From assembly GCA_937950065.1 (NCBI GenBank), contig CALFEN010000257.1, positions 1 to 9,645 on the forward strand: 9,645 nt of DNA. Reading direction: 5' to 3'. Shown here one piece after another: positions 1 to 5,974 of this stretch. The stretch's first letter is position 1. The number at the start of each line of letters is the position of its first letter. Under the pieces are notes generated by a model, which ran no database searches, was not told where the DNA came from, and saw nothing but the letters and a program-made list of their open reading frames with translations. Source of the DNA: an uncultured bacterium (GTDB taxonomy: Bacteria > Patescibacteria > JAEDAM01 > Absconditabacterales > Absconditicoccaceae). The position numbers were made by a program, and so were the translations under genes.

Positions 1-309
1 GCTAATGTTTCAGTGACTCAACAAATTTATAATGCCGTAGTCTTTCATCACGAGAGATTTAATTGACAAGGATATCCATCAAGACTAAATTGAGAAAATA
101 CTCCTCTTGTGATGTCTTGAGATAAAATTCCATTGGGAGTGAGGGTTATAACTATTGCTGATGTATTTGAAGCCCTTACTGCGGATAGACCATACCGTAA
201 ATGTATGGAGACAAATGAAGCATTGGAGACCATGGTTCATAAAATGGATGGTCATTTTGATAAGAATTTATTAAGGCTTTTTATAGAAAAAATAACAGGT
301 AGAAAATAG
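1..309 (+). CDS. HD-GYP domain protein, C-terminal part (5' end outside window)
   Basis: Open from base 1 to TAG at 307-309; the 102 visible residues are the C-terminal part of an HD-GYP domain. HD-GYP proteins are metal-dependent phosphodiesterases, usually of cyclic di-GMP. Seen here: HHERFNGQGYP at residues 16-26 (the HHE and GYP signature), then RVITIADVFEALTADRPYR at about 48-66, the usual end of the domain. The upstream HD residues and any sensor domain are missing. There are three in-frame UGA codons, at residues 22, 31 and 40; the first two fall on glycines conserved in the family (dGxGYP and the following loop glycine). The loop between GYP and the I-P-x-x-x-R segment looks about eight residues longer than usual. 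The gene is followed 24 bases later by the Nudix gene, probably co-transcribed. The domain call is firm; activity on c-di-GMP is inferred. Confidence 0.88.
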
Positions 310-333
310 ATTTTTAGAAATAACAATAAAAAT

Positions 334-762
334 ATGTCTACTTCACTGCCTATAGCAGTTCATATCCTATTGGTAGTTGGCGAACAGGTTTTGCTTTTAA
401 AAAGGAAATGAACTACTTTTTTTGATGGATTCCGGAGTCTGCCAGGGTGAAGGTTGGAGTTGGGAGAGACTATGACCGCCGGAGCTGTTAGAGAACTTAA
501 AGAAGAGGCTGGTATCTTGATTCAATCAACAGATATTGTAAAACATCTTATAATGCAACACAAAGATATAAGAGGACAGAGGGTATACTATTTTGGTTTG
601 ATTAATGATTATAAATGAAAGATTCAGAATATGGAGCCGGATAAGTGTGCTGATATTAAATTTTTTAATTTAAGTAATTTGCCGGATAAAATAATACCTC
701 ATATCAAAACTGCTATTCAATGCATCTCAAAAAATATATCTTATATAGAGTATTGATTTTAA
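334..762 (+). CDS. Nudix hydrolase
   Basis: 142 residues, ATG to TAA. Nudix enzymes hydrolyse nucleoside diphosphates linked to another moiety, such as oxidised or surplus nucleotides and sugar nucleotides. The full Nudix box (G-x5-E-x7-R-E-L-x-E-E-x-G-I) is at residues 39-61, with metal-binding glutamates E57 and E58 in RELKEEAGI. The N-terminal strand (IAVHILLVVGEQVLLLKR) and the LPGG turn fit a small MutT-type protein. Four UGA codons are in frame, at residues 26 and 39, about 97, and just before the last Phe. Residue 39 is the invariant first glycine of the Nudix box, strong evidence for UGA = Gly. There is no Shine-Dalgarno; the start is preceded by AACAATAAAAAT, shared with two other genes here. 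The exact substrate cannot be read from the sequence. Confidence 0.93.
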
Positions 763-850
763 GGAAATTATTATTTCAGTGATATCCTTGTTTAAAATCT
801 AGATAGTTCTAACTTTGTTTAAAATTTACTACATGAAACGAATAATTTTT
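763..850. other. Short intergenic stretch with an 11-bp direct repeat
   Basis: No gene. TTGTTTAAAAT occurs twice, at 788-798 and 815-825. A weak 5-bp hairpin at 764-777 lacks a T-run, so I see no good terminator for the Nudix gene. Confidence 0.4.
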
Positions 851-878
851 TTGACAATCTAAAAAATTTGATTATAAT
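851..878 (+). promoter_or_regulatory. Consensus sigma-70 type promoter for the cNMP-like gene
   Basis: TTGACA at 851-856 and TATAAT at 873-878, both perfect, with a 16-bp spacer. Transcription would begin near 885, giving a leader of about 32 bases before the ATG at 917. This is the strongest promoter match in the window. Confidence 0.8.
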
Positions 879-916
879 TTGTTAAGTACTAAATTTTATA
901 TTATAAAAAAAGGAAA

Positions 917-1489
917 ATGTTTGATAATTTAAAAAAGAACCTCGGTATGTATTCTCCTACAGAAAAAGCATTAATCTCAATGCTAAAAGATATTGAAATT
1001 TTTAAAGATTTTAATGAAAAACAGCTTTATGAATTATCCAAGAAATTTAAATTGGAAAAATATCTCAAAGACGTAAAAATTGTAAATGAATGAGAATTGT
1101 ATGGTAAAATTTGATTACTAGAGTCAGGAAATATAAAAGTTTTTAAAAAAATTACTTGAAATAATATACAACTTTGAGAGGTTATGAAATGAGAGATCTT
1201 TGGTGAAATGGCTTTTTTCACAAATAATTTACCAATGGCTACATTAATTTCCTATGAAAATTGTATTGTTTGGGAGATATGATATGAAGATTTTAAACAA
1301 ATTTTGGAGAAATATCCAGAGGTATATCAAAAGATAATAGAAACCATCAAAAAAAGACATTCTCAAAATGTAGAAATTTTGGAAGAAATAAAAAATAATC
1401 CTAATTTGTATAACAAACATTATCAGACGTGAACAACTGAAGAACAAGAAGAAATACAAACTATAAAAGTAAATATAAAAATATCATAA
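917..1489 (+). CDS. Cyclic-nucleotide-binding-like domain protein without HTH
   Basis: 190 residues, ATG to TAA. It resembles the CRP/FNR cyclic nucleotide-binding beta-roll: an N-terminal helix (about 16-45), strands around EGELYGKIGLLESGNIKVFKK (58-78), then KGEIFGEMAFF at 91-101, the phosphate-binding-cassette signature. The arginine that normally follows (R-x-A) and contacts the cyclic phosphate is absent (NNLPMATL), so a standard cAMP ligand is doubtful. The roughly 75 residues after the cassette form charged helix and tail with no recognisable helix-turn-helix, so it is not a typical transcription factor; it may sense something by protein contact. Seven UGA codons are in frame, and several fall on glycines expected in the fold. 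The start has AGGAAA just upstream, the only SD-like site at a start here. It has its own promoter and terminator, so it is monocistronic. Confidence 0.82.
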
Positions 1490-1523
1490 TATAATTTAAA
1501 ACAATTGGTATAAATTTAACATT

Positions 1524-1555
1524 AAAAATATGAAGAGAAGATCTTCATATTTTTT
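1524..1555 (+). terminator. Rho-independent terminator after the cNMP-like gene
   Basis: Hairpin with arms at 1524-1536 and 1542-1554 (core TATGAAGA / TCTTCATA), a 5-base loop and a T-run to 1555. It lies 35 bases after the stop codon. The stem is AT-rich, with A-tract pairing to T-tract. Confidence 0.75.
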
Positions 1556-1565
1556 GTAATTAATT

Positions 1566-1617
1566 TTTACAAAATCTTTACATGTTTTTTTTATAATTAG
1601 ATTACAAATTTTATAAT
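1566..1617 (+). promoter_or_regulatory. Possible promoter region with duplicated elements
   Basis: TTTACA occurs at 1566-1571 and 1577-1582, and TTATAATTA at 1591-1599 and 1611-1619. The best-spaced pair is TTTATA 1590-1595 with TATAAT 1612-1617 (16 bp), which would start RNA only a few bases before the ATG at 1631. The TATAAT at 1592-1597 has only a 20-bp-distant TTTACA. A promoter is expected here, since a terminator precedes it, but its exact position is uncertain. Confidence 0.4.
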
Positions 1618-1630
1618 TAAAACAATAAAA

Positions 1631-2467
1631 ATGGAAAAAAGAAAAATTATTTTATCTGTATTGACTTCTACTATGATAGTAGGAGGTATAATAACATTTG
1701 CCTCTGTTAGTTACGCAGACAGCATAGATACTACAACCGAAACAAATCAGCAGACCTCATGACACAACAAGTGAATGGGTATGTTTACTAAAGGTTTGGA
1801 AGAATATCTTGATGTAAACTCTCTTTCTTGAGATGACCTTACATTGTATCAAGAGGCTCTAACTACATTACAGGAAACCATGGAATCATCCAGAACATCT
1901 ACTTGAGATCAAACTGTTATGCAGGAGACAATGAGTTCTGCGTGGACAACTTTTATGGAAAGCATAAGAACTTTGGTTTCTGAAGAGAATTTGGACGCTT
2001 TTGATGAATTTGTATCTGCATGATTTCAAATGCCTACTCAAGGAGACGGGAATTTTGGTAGTGGGGATAGAGCTAATTTTGCTTCTTGAGACAAACCAGA
2101 TTTTGGTAGCGGAAATCATTCACAATTTGGCAGTGGCAAATGAATGAGTTTTTGATCATGAGATAAACCAAGTTTTGGTAGCGGGGAACGTTCAGAAATT
2201 GGTAGTTGAAATTGAGAAGGTCAGAATATGAAACCATCAAAAGGAAGCCATAATTTTACATATATAACTTGAGATACTTATACAGCTATCTCAACTAAAA
2301 TAGAAAAGATGTCTCAATCAAAATTGGACAAAATTTCTCAAAAAATAGATGCTGTTATAAATAGTTTGGATAGTTCAGATGCAAATTATGATATGAAACT
2401 TGAATTATTTACAGAGTTGAAAGAAATGATAGAATCATTAACATTAGATTCTACAACATCTTCTTAA
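1631..2467 (+). CDS. Secreted protein with Gly/Ser octapeptide repeats
   Basis: 278 residues, ATG to TAA; I recognise no named family. A signal peptide covers about residues 1-30 (KRK, a hydrophobic core, then SYA before DS as a likely signal peptidase I site). Residues 45-135 are predicted mostly helical and acidic. Residues 141-196 are seven consecutive octapeptides of pattern x-F-G-S-G-x-x-x with no length variation. The last 80 residues are again helical and charged (segments such as KIEKMSQSKLDKI). Twelve UGA codons are in frame. Within the repeat, UGA and GGN alternate at the same position, so the gene itself shows that UGA means Gly. The leader AAAACAATAAAA directly before the ATG matches the last gene of the window. 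A surface or extracellular structural role is a guess; the flexible Gly/Ser segment could act as a spacer between two helical domains. Confidence 0.85.
2051..2218 (+). repeat. Seven 24-bp in-frame coding repeats
   Basis: Seven units starting at 2051, 2075, 2099, 2123, 2147, 2171 and 2195, each eight codons, consensus [N/D/Q/S]-F-G-S-G-[D/N/K/E]-x-x; the last begins E-I. Unit 2 has Ala at position 3. Position-5 Gly is coded GGG, TGA, GGA, GGC, TGA, GGG and TGA in order; position 3 of unit 5 is also TGA. Units 2 and 5 both end in SGDKP. The DNA is more diverged than the protein, so selection keeps the peptide pattern. Confidence 0.9.
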
Positions 2468-2506
2468 GATATAAAAATTTGTATTGATATTTTAATTAAA
2501 AAAAAT

Positions 2507-2533
2507 TCACTACCTTCGGGGTAGTGATTTTTT
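2507..2533 (+). terminator. Rho-independent terminator after the repeat protein
   Basis: Stem TCACTACC (2507-2514) with GGTAGTGA (2520-2527), a loop containing TTCG, then six T's. It lies 39 bases after the stop. This is the most GC-rich and most convincing terminator in the window. Confidence 0.9.
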
Positions 2534-2640
2534 GTTATAAAATTTATGATAGGGACAACGATTTTTTAAAGATTTCCAAAAATAAATTTATGGTTAAAAT
2601 TTATAAAAAGTTTTGCTTTTCAATATCATATTTATTTAAT

Positions 2641-2800
2641 TATAATTAATGACCAACAATATATTTTAGAAAAATAAATATTAAAGCCATAGTAAAAAAA
2701 TCTCTTTTTATCTATAGTTTGCATAATTTCGTAGTTTTAGAGATCGTTTTTTGGGAGCTCTTTATTAAAAAAACTCCTATATAATTATAGGAGTTTTTGT
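2641..2800 (+). ncRNA. Candidate small RNA in the 390-bp gap (weak)
   Basis: The stretch 2468-2859 holds no gene I can support. Within it, TATAAT at 2641-2646 (poor -35) could start an RNA near 2653 that ends at the strong hairpin at 2771-2796. In between is a hairpin with arms 2689-2698 and 2705-2715 (ATAGTAAAAA / TTTTTATCTAT, one bulged base) and a weaker pairing of AGAG near 2740 with CTCT near 2760. A terminator with no + strand gene in front of it is the main reason to suspect an RNA, but that hairpin also serves the minus-strand gene. Confidence 0.25.
2771..2800. terminator. Bidirectional terminator
   Basis: Perfect 11-bp stem AAACTCCTATA (2771-2781) / TATAGGAGTTT (2786-2796) with loop TAAT. 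It has T's on the right (2794-2798) and seven A's on the left (2767-2773), so it can end transcripts in both directions. On the minus strand it lies about 65 bases beyond the cold-shock gene's stop. Confidence 0.8.
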
Positions 2801-2859
2801 TTAGACTTAATGATAAGATATAAAGTTTTTAAAATTATCTTTATATATTTTTGATCTCT

Positions 2860-3099
2860 TTAATCTTCAATGTTTTCACTTGATGCACTTCCGTTAAAAT
2901 TAACATTAACGGCTTTCTTTTGTCAATTTTTACCATCTACGATTTCAAATTCTACTTCCATTCATTCTTGTAATCATTTGAAAGAATCATAACCACCTTG
3001 CATTTCACTAGCGTGGAAAAAAATGTCTTTCCCAGAATCCAATGATATAAATCCATATCATTTTTCTTCAATAAGTCTTTTGATAATACCTTGTTGCAT
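2860..3099 (-). CDS. Cold-shock domain protein
   Basis: 79 residues on the minus strand, ATG at 3099-3097 to TAA at 2862-2860. Cold-shock domain proteins bind single-stranded RNA and DNA and melt mRNA structure. RNP1 is KGYGFI (residues 13-18) and RNP2 is DIFFHAS (about 25-31), followed by the usual EGMEVEFEIVDGKNGQKKAVNV. The length is slightly above the usual 65-70 because of an acidic, Ser-rich tail of about ten residues. Four UGA codons are in frame; the first is the RNP1 glycine. It is the only minus-strand gene, with its own promoter (3188-3215), a leader of about 80 bases and a terminator shared with the + strand. Long leaders are common in cold-shock genes and can carry temperature control; that is inferred here. 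A csp-type symbol would fit, but the paralogue cannot be named. Confidence 0.94.
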
Positions 3100-3159
3100 T
3101 TAATTATATAAAAAAATAAAATATTAAAATAAATATTCAAAATAAATAAAATTTTTTTC

Positions 3160-3205
3160 AAAACCTATTATACTAAAATATTTATTTATTATATAATAAG
3201 GTTTT
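3160..3205. repeat. Inverted repeat over the cold-shock promoter
   Basis: Arms AAAACCTATTATA (3160-3172) and TATAATAAGGTTTT (3192-3205), complementary but for one extra base, separated by 19 AT-only bases. The right arm overlaps the -10 box and spacer of the minus-strand promoter, and the left arm lies just inside the predicted transcript. It could be an operator or an RNA hairpin. Confidence 0.5.
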
Positions 3206-3215
3206 CTTTTGTAAA
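3188..3215 (-). promoter_or_regulatory. Promoter of the cold-shock gene
   Basis: Read on the minus strand: TTTACA (3215-3210), a 16-bp spacer, TATAAT (3193-3188). The start would be near 3181, with a leader of about 80 bases. Confidence 0.68.
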
Positions 3216-3242
3216 TTCAATAGAATATTATAAAAAAATTAT

Positions 3243-3270
3243 TTGATAATTTTGTTGACTTCATTATAAT
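3243..3270 (+). promoter_or_regulatory. Promoter of the Mur ligase operon
   Basis: TTGATA (3243-3248), a 16-bp spacer, TATAAT (3265-3270). The predicted start near 3277 gives a leader of about 26 bases. It is divergent from the cold-shock promoter, with about 30 bp between the two -35 boxes. Confidence 0.68.
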
Positions 3271-3302
3271 AAGTAAAATTTAAATAAAATTCAGATAAAC
3301 AG

Positions 3303-4577
3303 ATGAAAGATATATTGAGAAAAACTATTTTTTATAAACTATATAAAAAATCAAAAGCTGCTTTTGCAAATGCGATTTACGGTAGTCCCTCAAAAAATCT
3401 TTTTGTAGTATGAGTTACAGGAACTGATGGCAAAACTACAACAGTAAATCTAATTCATAAAGTTTTTAATGATAATTTTGGAAAGACTTGACTTGTAAGT
3501 ACTGTGAACATAAAAGCTTGAGAAGAAGAACTTTTTAATAAAACAAAAATGACGTCTTTGGATCCTCTAGCATTACAAAAAATATTGTTTGATCTAAAAG
3601 GGAAATGATGTAAAAGTTTAATTCTAGAGGTGAGTTCTCATGGGCTGGACCAACAAAGATTTTATGGTATAAACTTTGATATGTGAGTCTTGACAAATAT
3701 TACCAGAGAACATCTTGATTACCACAAAAACTTTGAGGACTATGCAAACACAAAAAAACAGCTTTTTAAATGAATTTCTATGAACAATAAACCTCAAAAA
3801 TATTGAGTATTCCCAAAAGATGATGCTTATGGCAGACAATGGTTGGATGAATTTGTATTAGATAAGGAAATGGATTTTGGTATAAATATATCCTCAAGTA
3901 TAAAAGCTGAAAATATAGTAGAGAGACCTGATGGACTTTCCTTTGATATAAAATTCCTTGGGAATCCTTATAAAGTAAATTCTCGTTTGATATGAAGATT
4001 TAATGTATATAATATATTGACAGCTATATCTGCTGGTGTGCTTGTTGGTATACCTATGAATAAAATAATTAAATCTATCGAAAAGTTCGAATGATTGTCT
4101 TGAAGAATGGAAAATGTATTTTTTAATTGAGTAAATTATTATATAGATTTTGCTCATACACCAAACGGGCTTGAGAGCGTATTAAAAGCTCTAAATGATA
4201 TTAAATGAAAAGGGAAGATAACTGTAGTATTTGGGGCTCCGGGGGAAAGAGATCCTTTCAAAAGACCTGTAATGGGTGAAATCGCTGATCATCTTGCTGA
4301 TACAGTGATAGTTACTGATGATGATCCTGCTGGAGAAAATAGGTATGATATTATCAAACAGATAGTAAAATGAGTTAAAAGACAGGAATGAGATAACTTT
4401 TTTGTCCTGCCGGAAAGAGAATTTGCTATTAGAATGGCTGTAAAGCTTTCTAAACCATGAGATATTGTCTTGCTGGCTGGTAAATGACATGAAAAAGTGC
4501 AATTAACAAATTTTGGGAAAAGACCTTGGAATGATAAGGATGTTTTATTATCAATACTTGAGGATCAAGATTTTTAA
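3303..4577 (+). CDS. MurE-like Mur ligase, lacking the N-terminal UDP-binding domain
   Basis: 424 residues, ATG to TAA. MurE adds the third amino acid to UDP-MurNAc-dipeptide in peptidoglycan synthesis, using ATP. P-loop GVTGTDGKTT is at 37-46, EVSSHGLDQQR at 109-119, TNITREHLDYH at 131-141, and K151 in the YANTKKQLF segment is the likely carbamylated lysine. GRFNVYN lies at 231-237, GRMENV at 267-272, DFAHTPNGL at 282-290, ERDPFKRPVMG at 315-325 and LLAGKGHE near 400. The amino-acid motif DNPR reads DDPA (340-343), unlike meso-DAP enzymes and closer to lysine-type ones. The P-loop begins at residue 37 against roughly 110 in typical MurE, and a stop codon 18 bases upstream rules out a longer start, so domain 1 is missing. 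Sixteen UGA codons are in frame, including the first P-loop glycine. It leads a unit with the next two genes. Another Mur-type ligase is possible. Confidence 0.87.
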
Positions 4578-4593
4578 AAAATTATAAAAGTAG

Positions 4594-5289
4594 ATGAATT
4601 TGTTGAAGGAAAAATTGAAAAGATTATTATTATGAAAATACTATTGAGAATTCAAGAATCTTTTTAAATGAACATGAATTGAAATACAAGACTTCAAACA
4701 ATATCAAATATGAGATGAGACAAGACATATCAACTGGAAAATCTCTTCTAAATATGATGAACTTTTTGTAAATGTTATCGGTCATCATAAAGATGCTACC
4801 ATAGATATTTTTTTTGATATTAATAAGAATTGGCTTTGATGAGAAAAAATTTTAAATAAAGATAAAGCTTTCGACCTTTTTTCCGATATATTTGTATATG
4901 CAAAAAAACATTGAGCAACTATAAATTCTTATTTTACTGAAGAGAGTAGGATAAGAATGCAAAGAATAAAAAACGAATCAGATATTTTTGTATTAGCTTC
5001 ATCAATAGAAAAACAGTTAAATAAGATGGGAAATAGATATATCTCAAATATAGAACATTTTTTACGTAATCAAAAATCTATCTCCAAAAGGCACGTGATT
5101 ATTATTTTTTCGGATTTTTTGAACTTGGATGATTACCAGATAAAGACTATTAAAGCATTAAACTTTAAAAATGAAATCTTATTGATAAAACTCAATATAA
5201 ACAAAGTGCAAGGTATCAATTATGATATCTTTGATATAAAAAAACAGATCCCTTATTATAATAAATTAAGGTATATAAATTTATCATAA
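4594..5289 (+). CDS. DUF58 family protein
   Basis: 231 residues, ATG to TAA. DUF58 proteins are often coded beside MoxR-type AAA ATPases and von Willebrand A proteins, with a suspected role in complex assembly or the envelope; no reaction is known. Seen: FKGTGIEIQDFKQYQIGDETRHINWK within residues 24-49, the diagnostic G-x-E...Y-x-x-G-D-x-x-R-x-I-x-W pattern, then KYDELFVNVI. The following strand DIFFDINKN would hold the vWA-like metal site (D-x-S-x-S), but its serines are replaced, so metal binding is doubtful. There is no membrane segment. Eight UGA codons lie in the first 120 residues, which hides the domain under the standard code; the conserved Gly at residue 40 is one of them. The start is the first ATG after an in-frame TAG, 16 bases after the Mur ligase. 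No MoxR gene is visible. Confidence 0.84.
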
Positions 5290-5301
5290 ATTTTTATTCA
5301 A

Positions 5302-5913
5302 ATGTTTTCAGAATTAGTTCTTAATGCAAAAAAATATATTCAAAACTTATTAGCCCCGCTTGAGGGACAGTGATTCTACTTCCATAATTTATGACATACT
5401 TTGGATGTGTTCCAGAGAGTAAATTATCTTATAAAAAAAGAAAATGTAAATGATGATTTGGGAGAATTATTACAGCTTGCAGCATTATTTCATGATAGTG
5501 GTTGTGTGGTGTCCTATATATGACATGAAAGATATAGTTTTGAGCAGTTAAAAAGTTTTTTAAAAACAGTAGATATTTATTATCCCGAAGATAGAATAGA
5601 TATTATTAGAAATATAATATATTGTACAGAGGTATGACAAGAGCCGACAAATATACTTGAAAAGATAATAAAAGATGCAGATCTTGACAATTTAGGGAGA
5701 GATGATTTTTTTGAAAAGACAGATAATCTTAAAAAAGAAACATATATTATCCAGTGAATAGATTATTCCTTGCTCCAATGGCACGAAAAGACCCTGAATT
5801 TATTGGAACACACTAAATATTATACCAAGACACAAATCTCTGAAAGGAGGGATAATCTTAAAAATAATATAATTTTATTAAAAAAAGAAATAAAAAAATT
5901 AAAAAACTTGTAA
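5302..5913 (+). CDS. HD-domain phosphohydrolase
   Basis: 203 residues, ATG to TAA, beginning 12 bases after the DUF58 gene. HD-domain proteins are metal-dependent hydrolases of nucleotides or phosphate esters. Expected ligands are present in order: H28 and H32 in YFHNLGHTLDV, the H64-D65 pair in ALFHDSG, H75 after YIG, and an aspartate in IIKDADLDNLG (125-131). The length and the spacing H...HD...H...D fit a small single-domain HD protein of the kind that acts on nucleotides. The C-terminal 40 residues are lysine-rich and probably helical. Five UGA codons are in frame; those at residues 31 and 74 each precede a ligand histidine. There is no Shine-Dalgarno. Its place behind the Mur ligase and DUF58 suggests co-transcription, not necessarily one pathway. 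The substrate is unknown. Confidence 0.84.
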
Positions 5914-5914
5914 C

Positions 5915-5943
5915 TTGTTTGTAAAAATTTCGTATTATATAGT
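5915..5943 (+). promoter_or_regulatory. Weak promoter candidate before the beta-propeller gene
   Basis: TTGTTT (5915-5920), a 17-bp spacer, TATAGT (5938-5943). No terminator separates this gene from the HD gene, so read-through from the Mur ligase unit is equally possible. Confidence 0.3.
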
Positions 5944-5974
5944 ATCAACAATTTTAAATCATAATAAAATAAAG

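Noticed and set aside
788..825. Direct repeat TTGTTTAAAAT as a mobile-element or attachment site
   Set aside because: Only 11 AT-rich bases, no integrase or transposase nearby; chance is likely.
2590..2649. A 19-codon open frame in the intergenic region
   Set aside because: No leader motif, no family, and AT-rich random composition.
2952..3161. A 69-residue minus-strand hydrophobic protein
   Set aside because: It is in another frame than the cold-shock protein, whose RNP motifs are unmistakable, and its upstream part lies in the AT-rich leader.
1027..4502. Minus-strand open frames over the cNMP-like, repeat-protein and Mur ligase genes
   Set aside because: They are shadows of + strand genes whose proteins match families or show clear signal and repeat structure; the shadows have no recognisable motif.
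4957..5289. A separate 110-residue protein starting at ATG 4957
   Set aside because: It is the UGA-free C-terminal half of the DUF58 gene; the frame continues upstream to ATG 4594 and holds the diagnostic DUF58 motif.
5843..5850. AAAGGAGG, a perfect Shine-Dalgarno core
   Set aside because: It lies inside the HD gene with no start codon at a suitable distance; it encodes Glu-Arg-Arg there.
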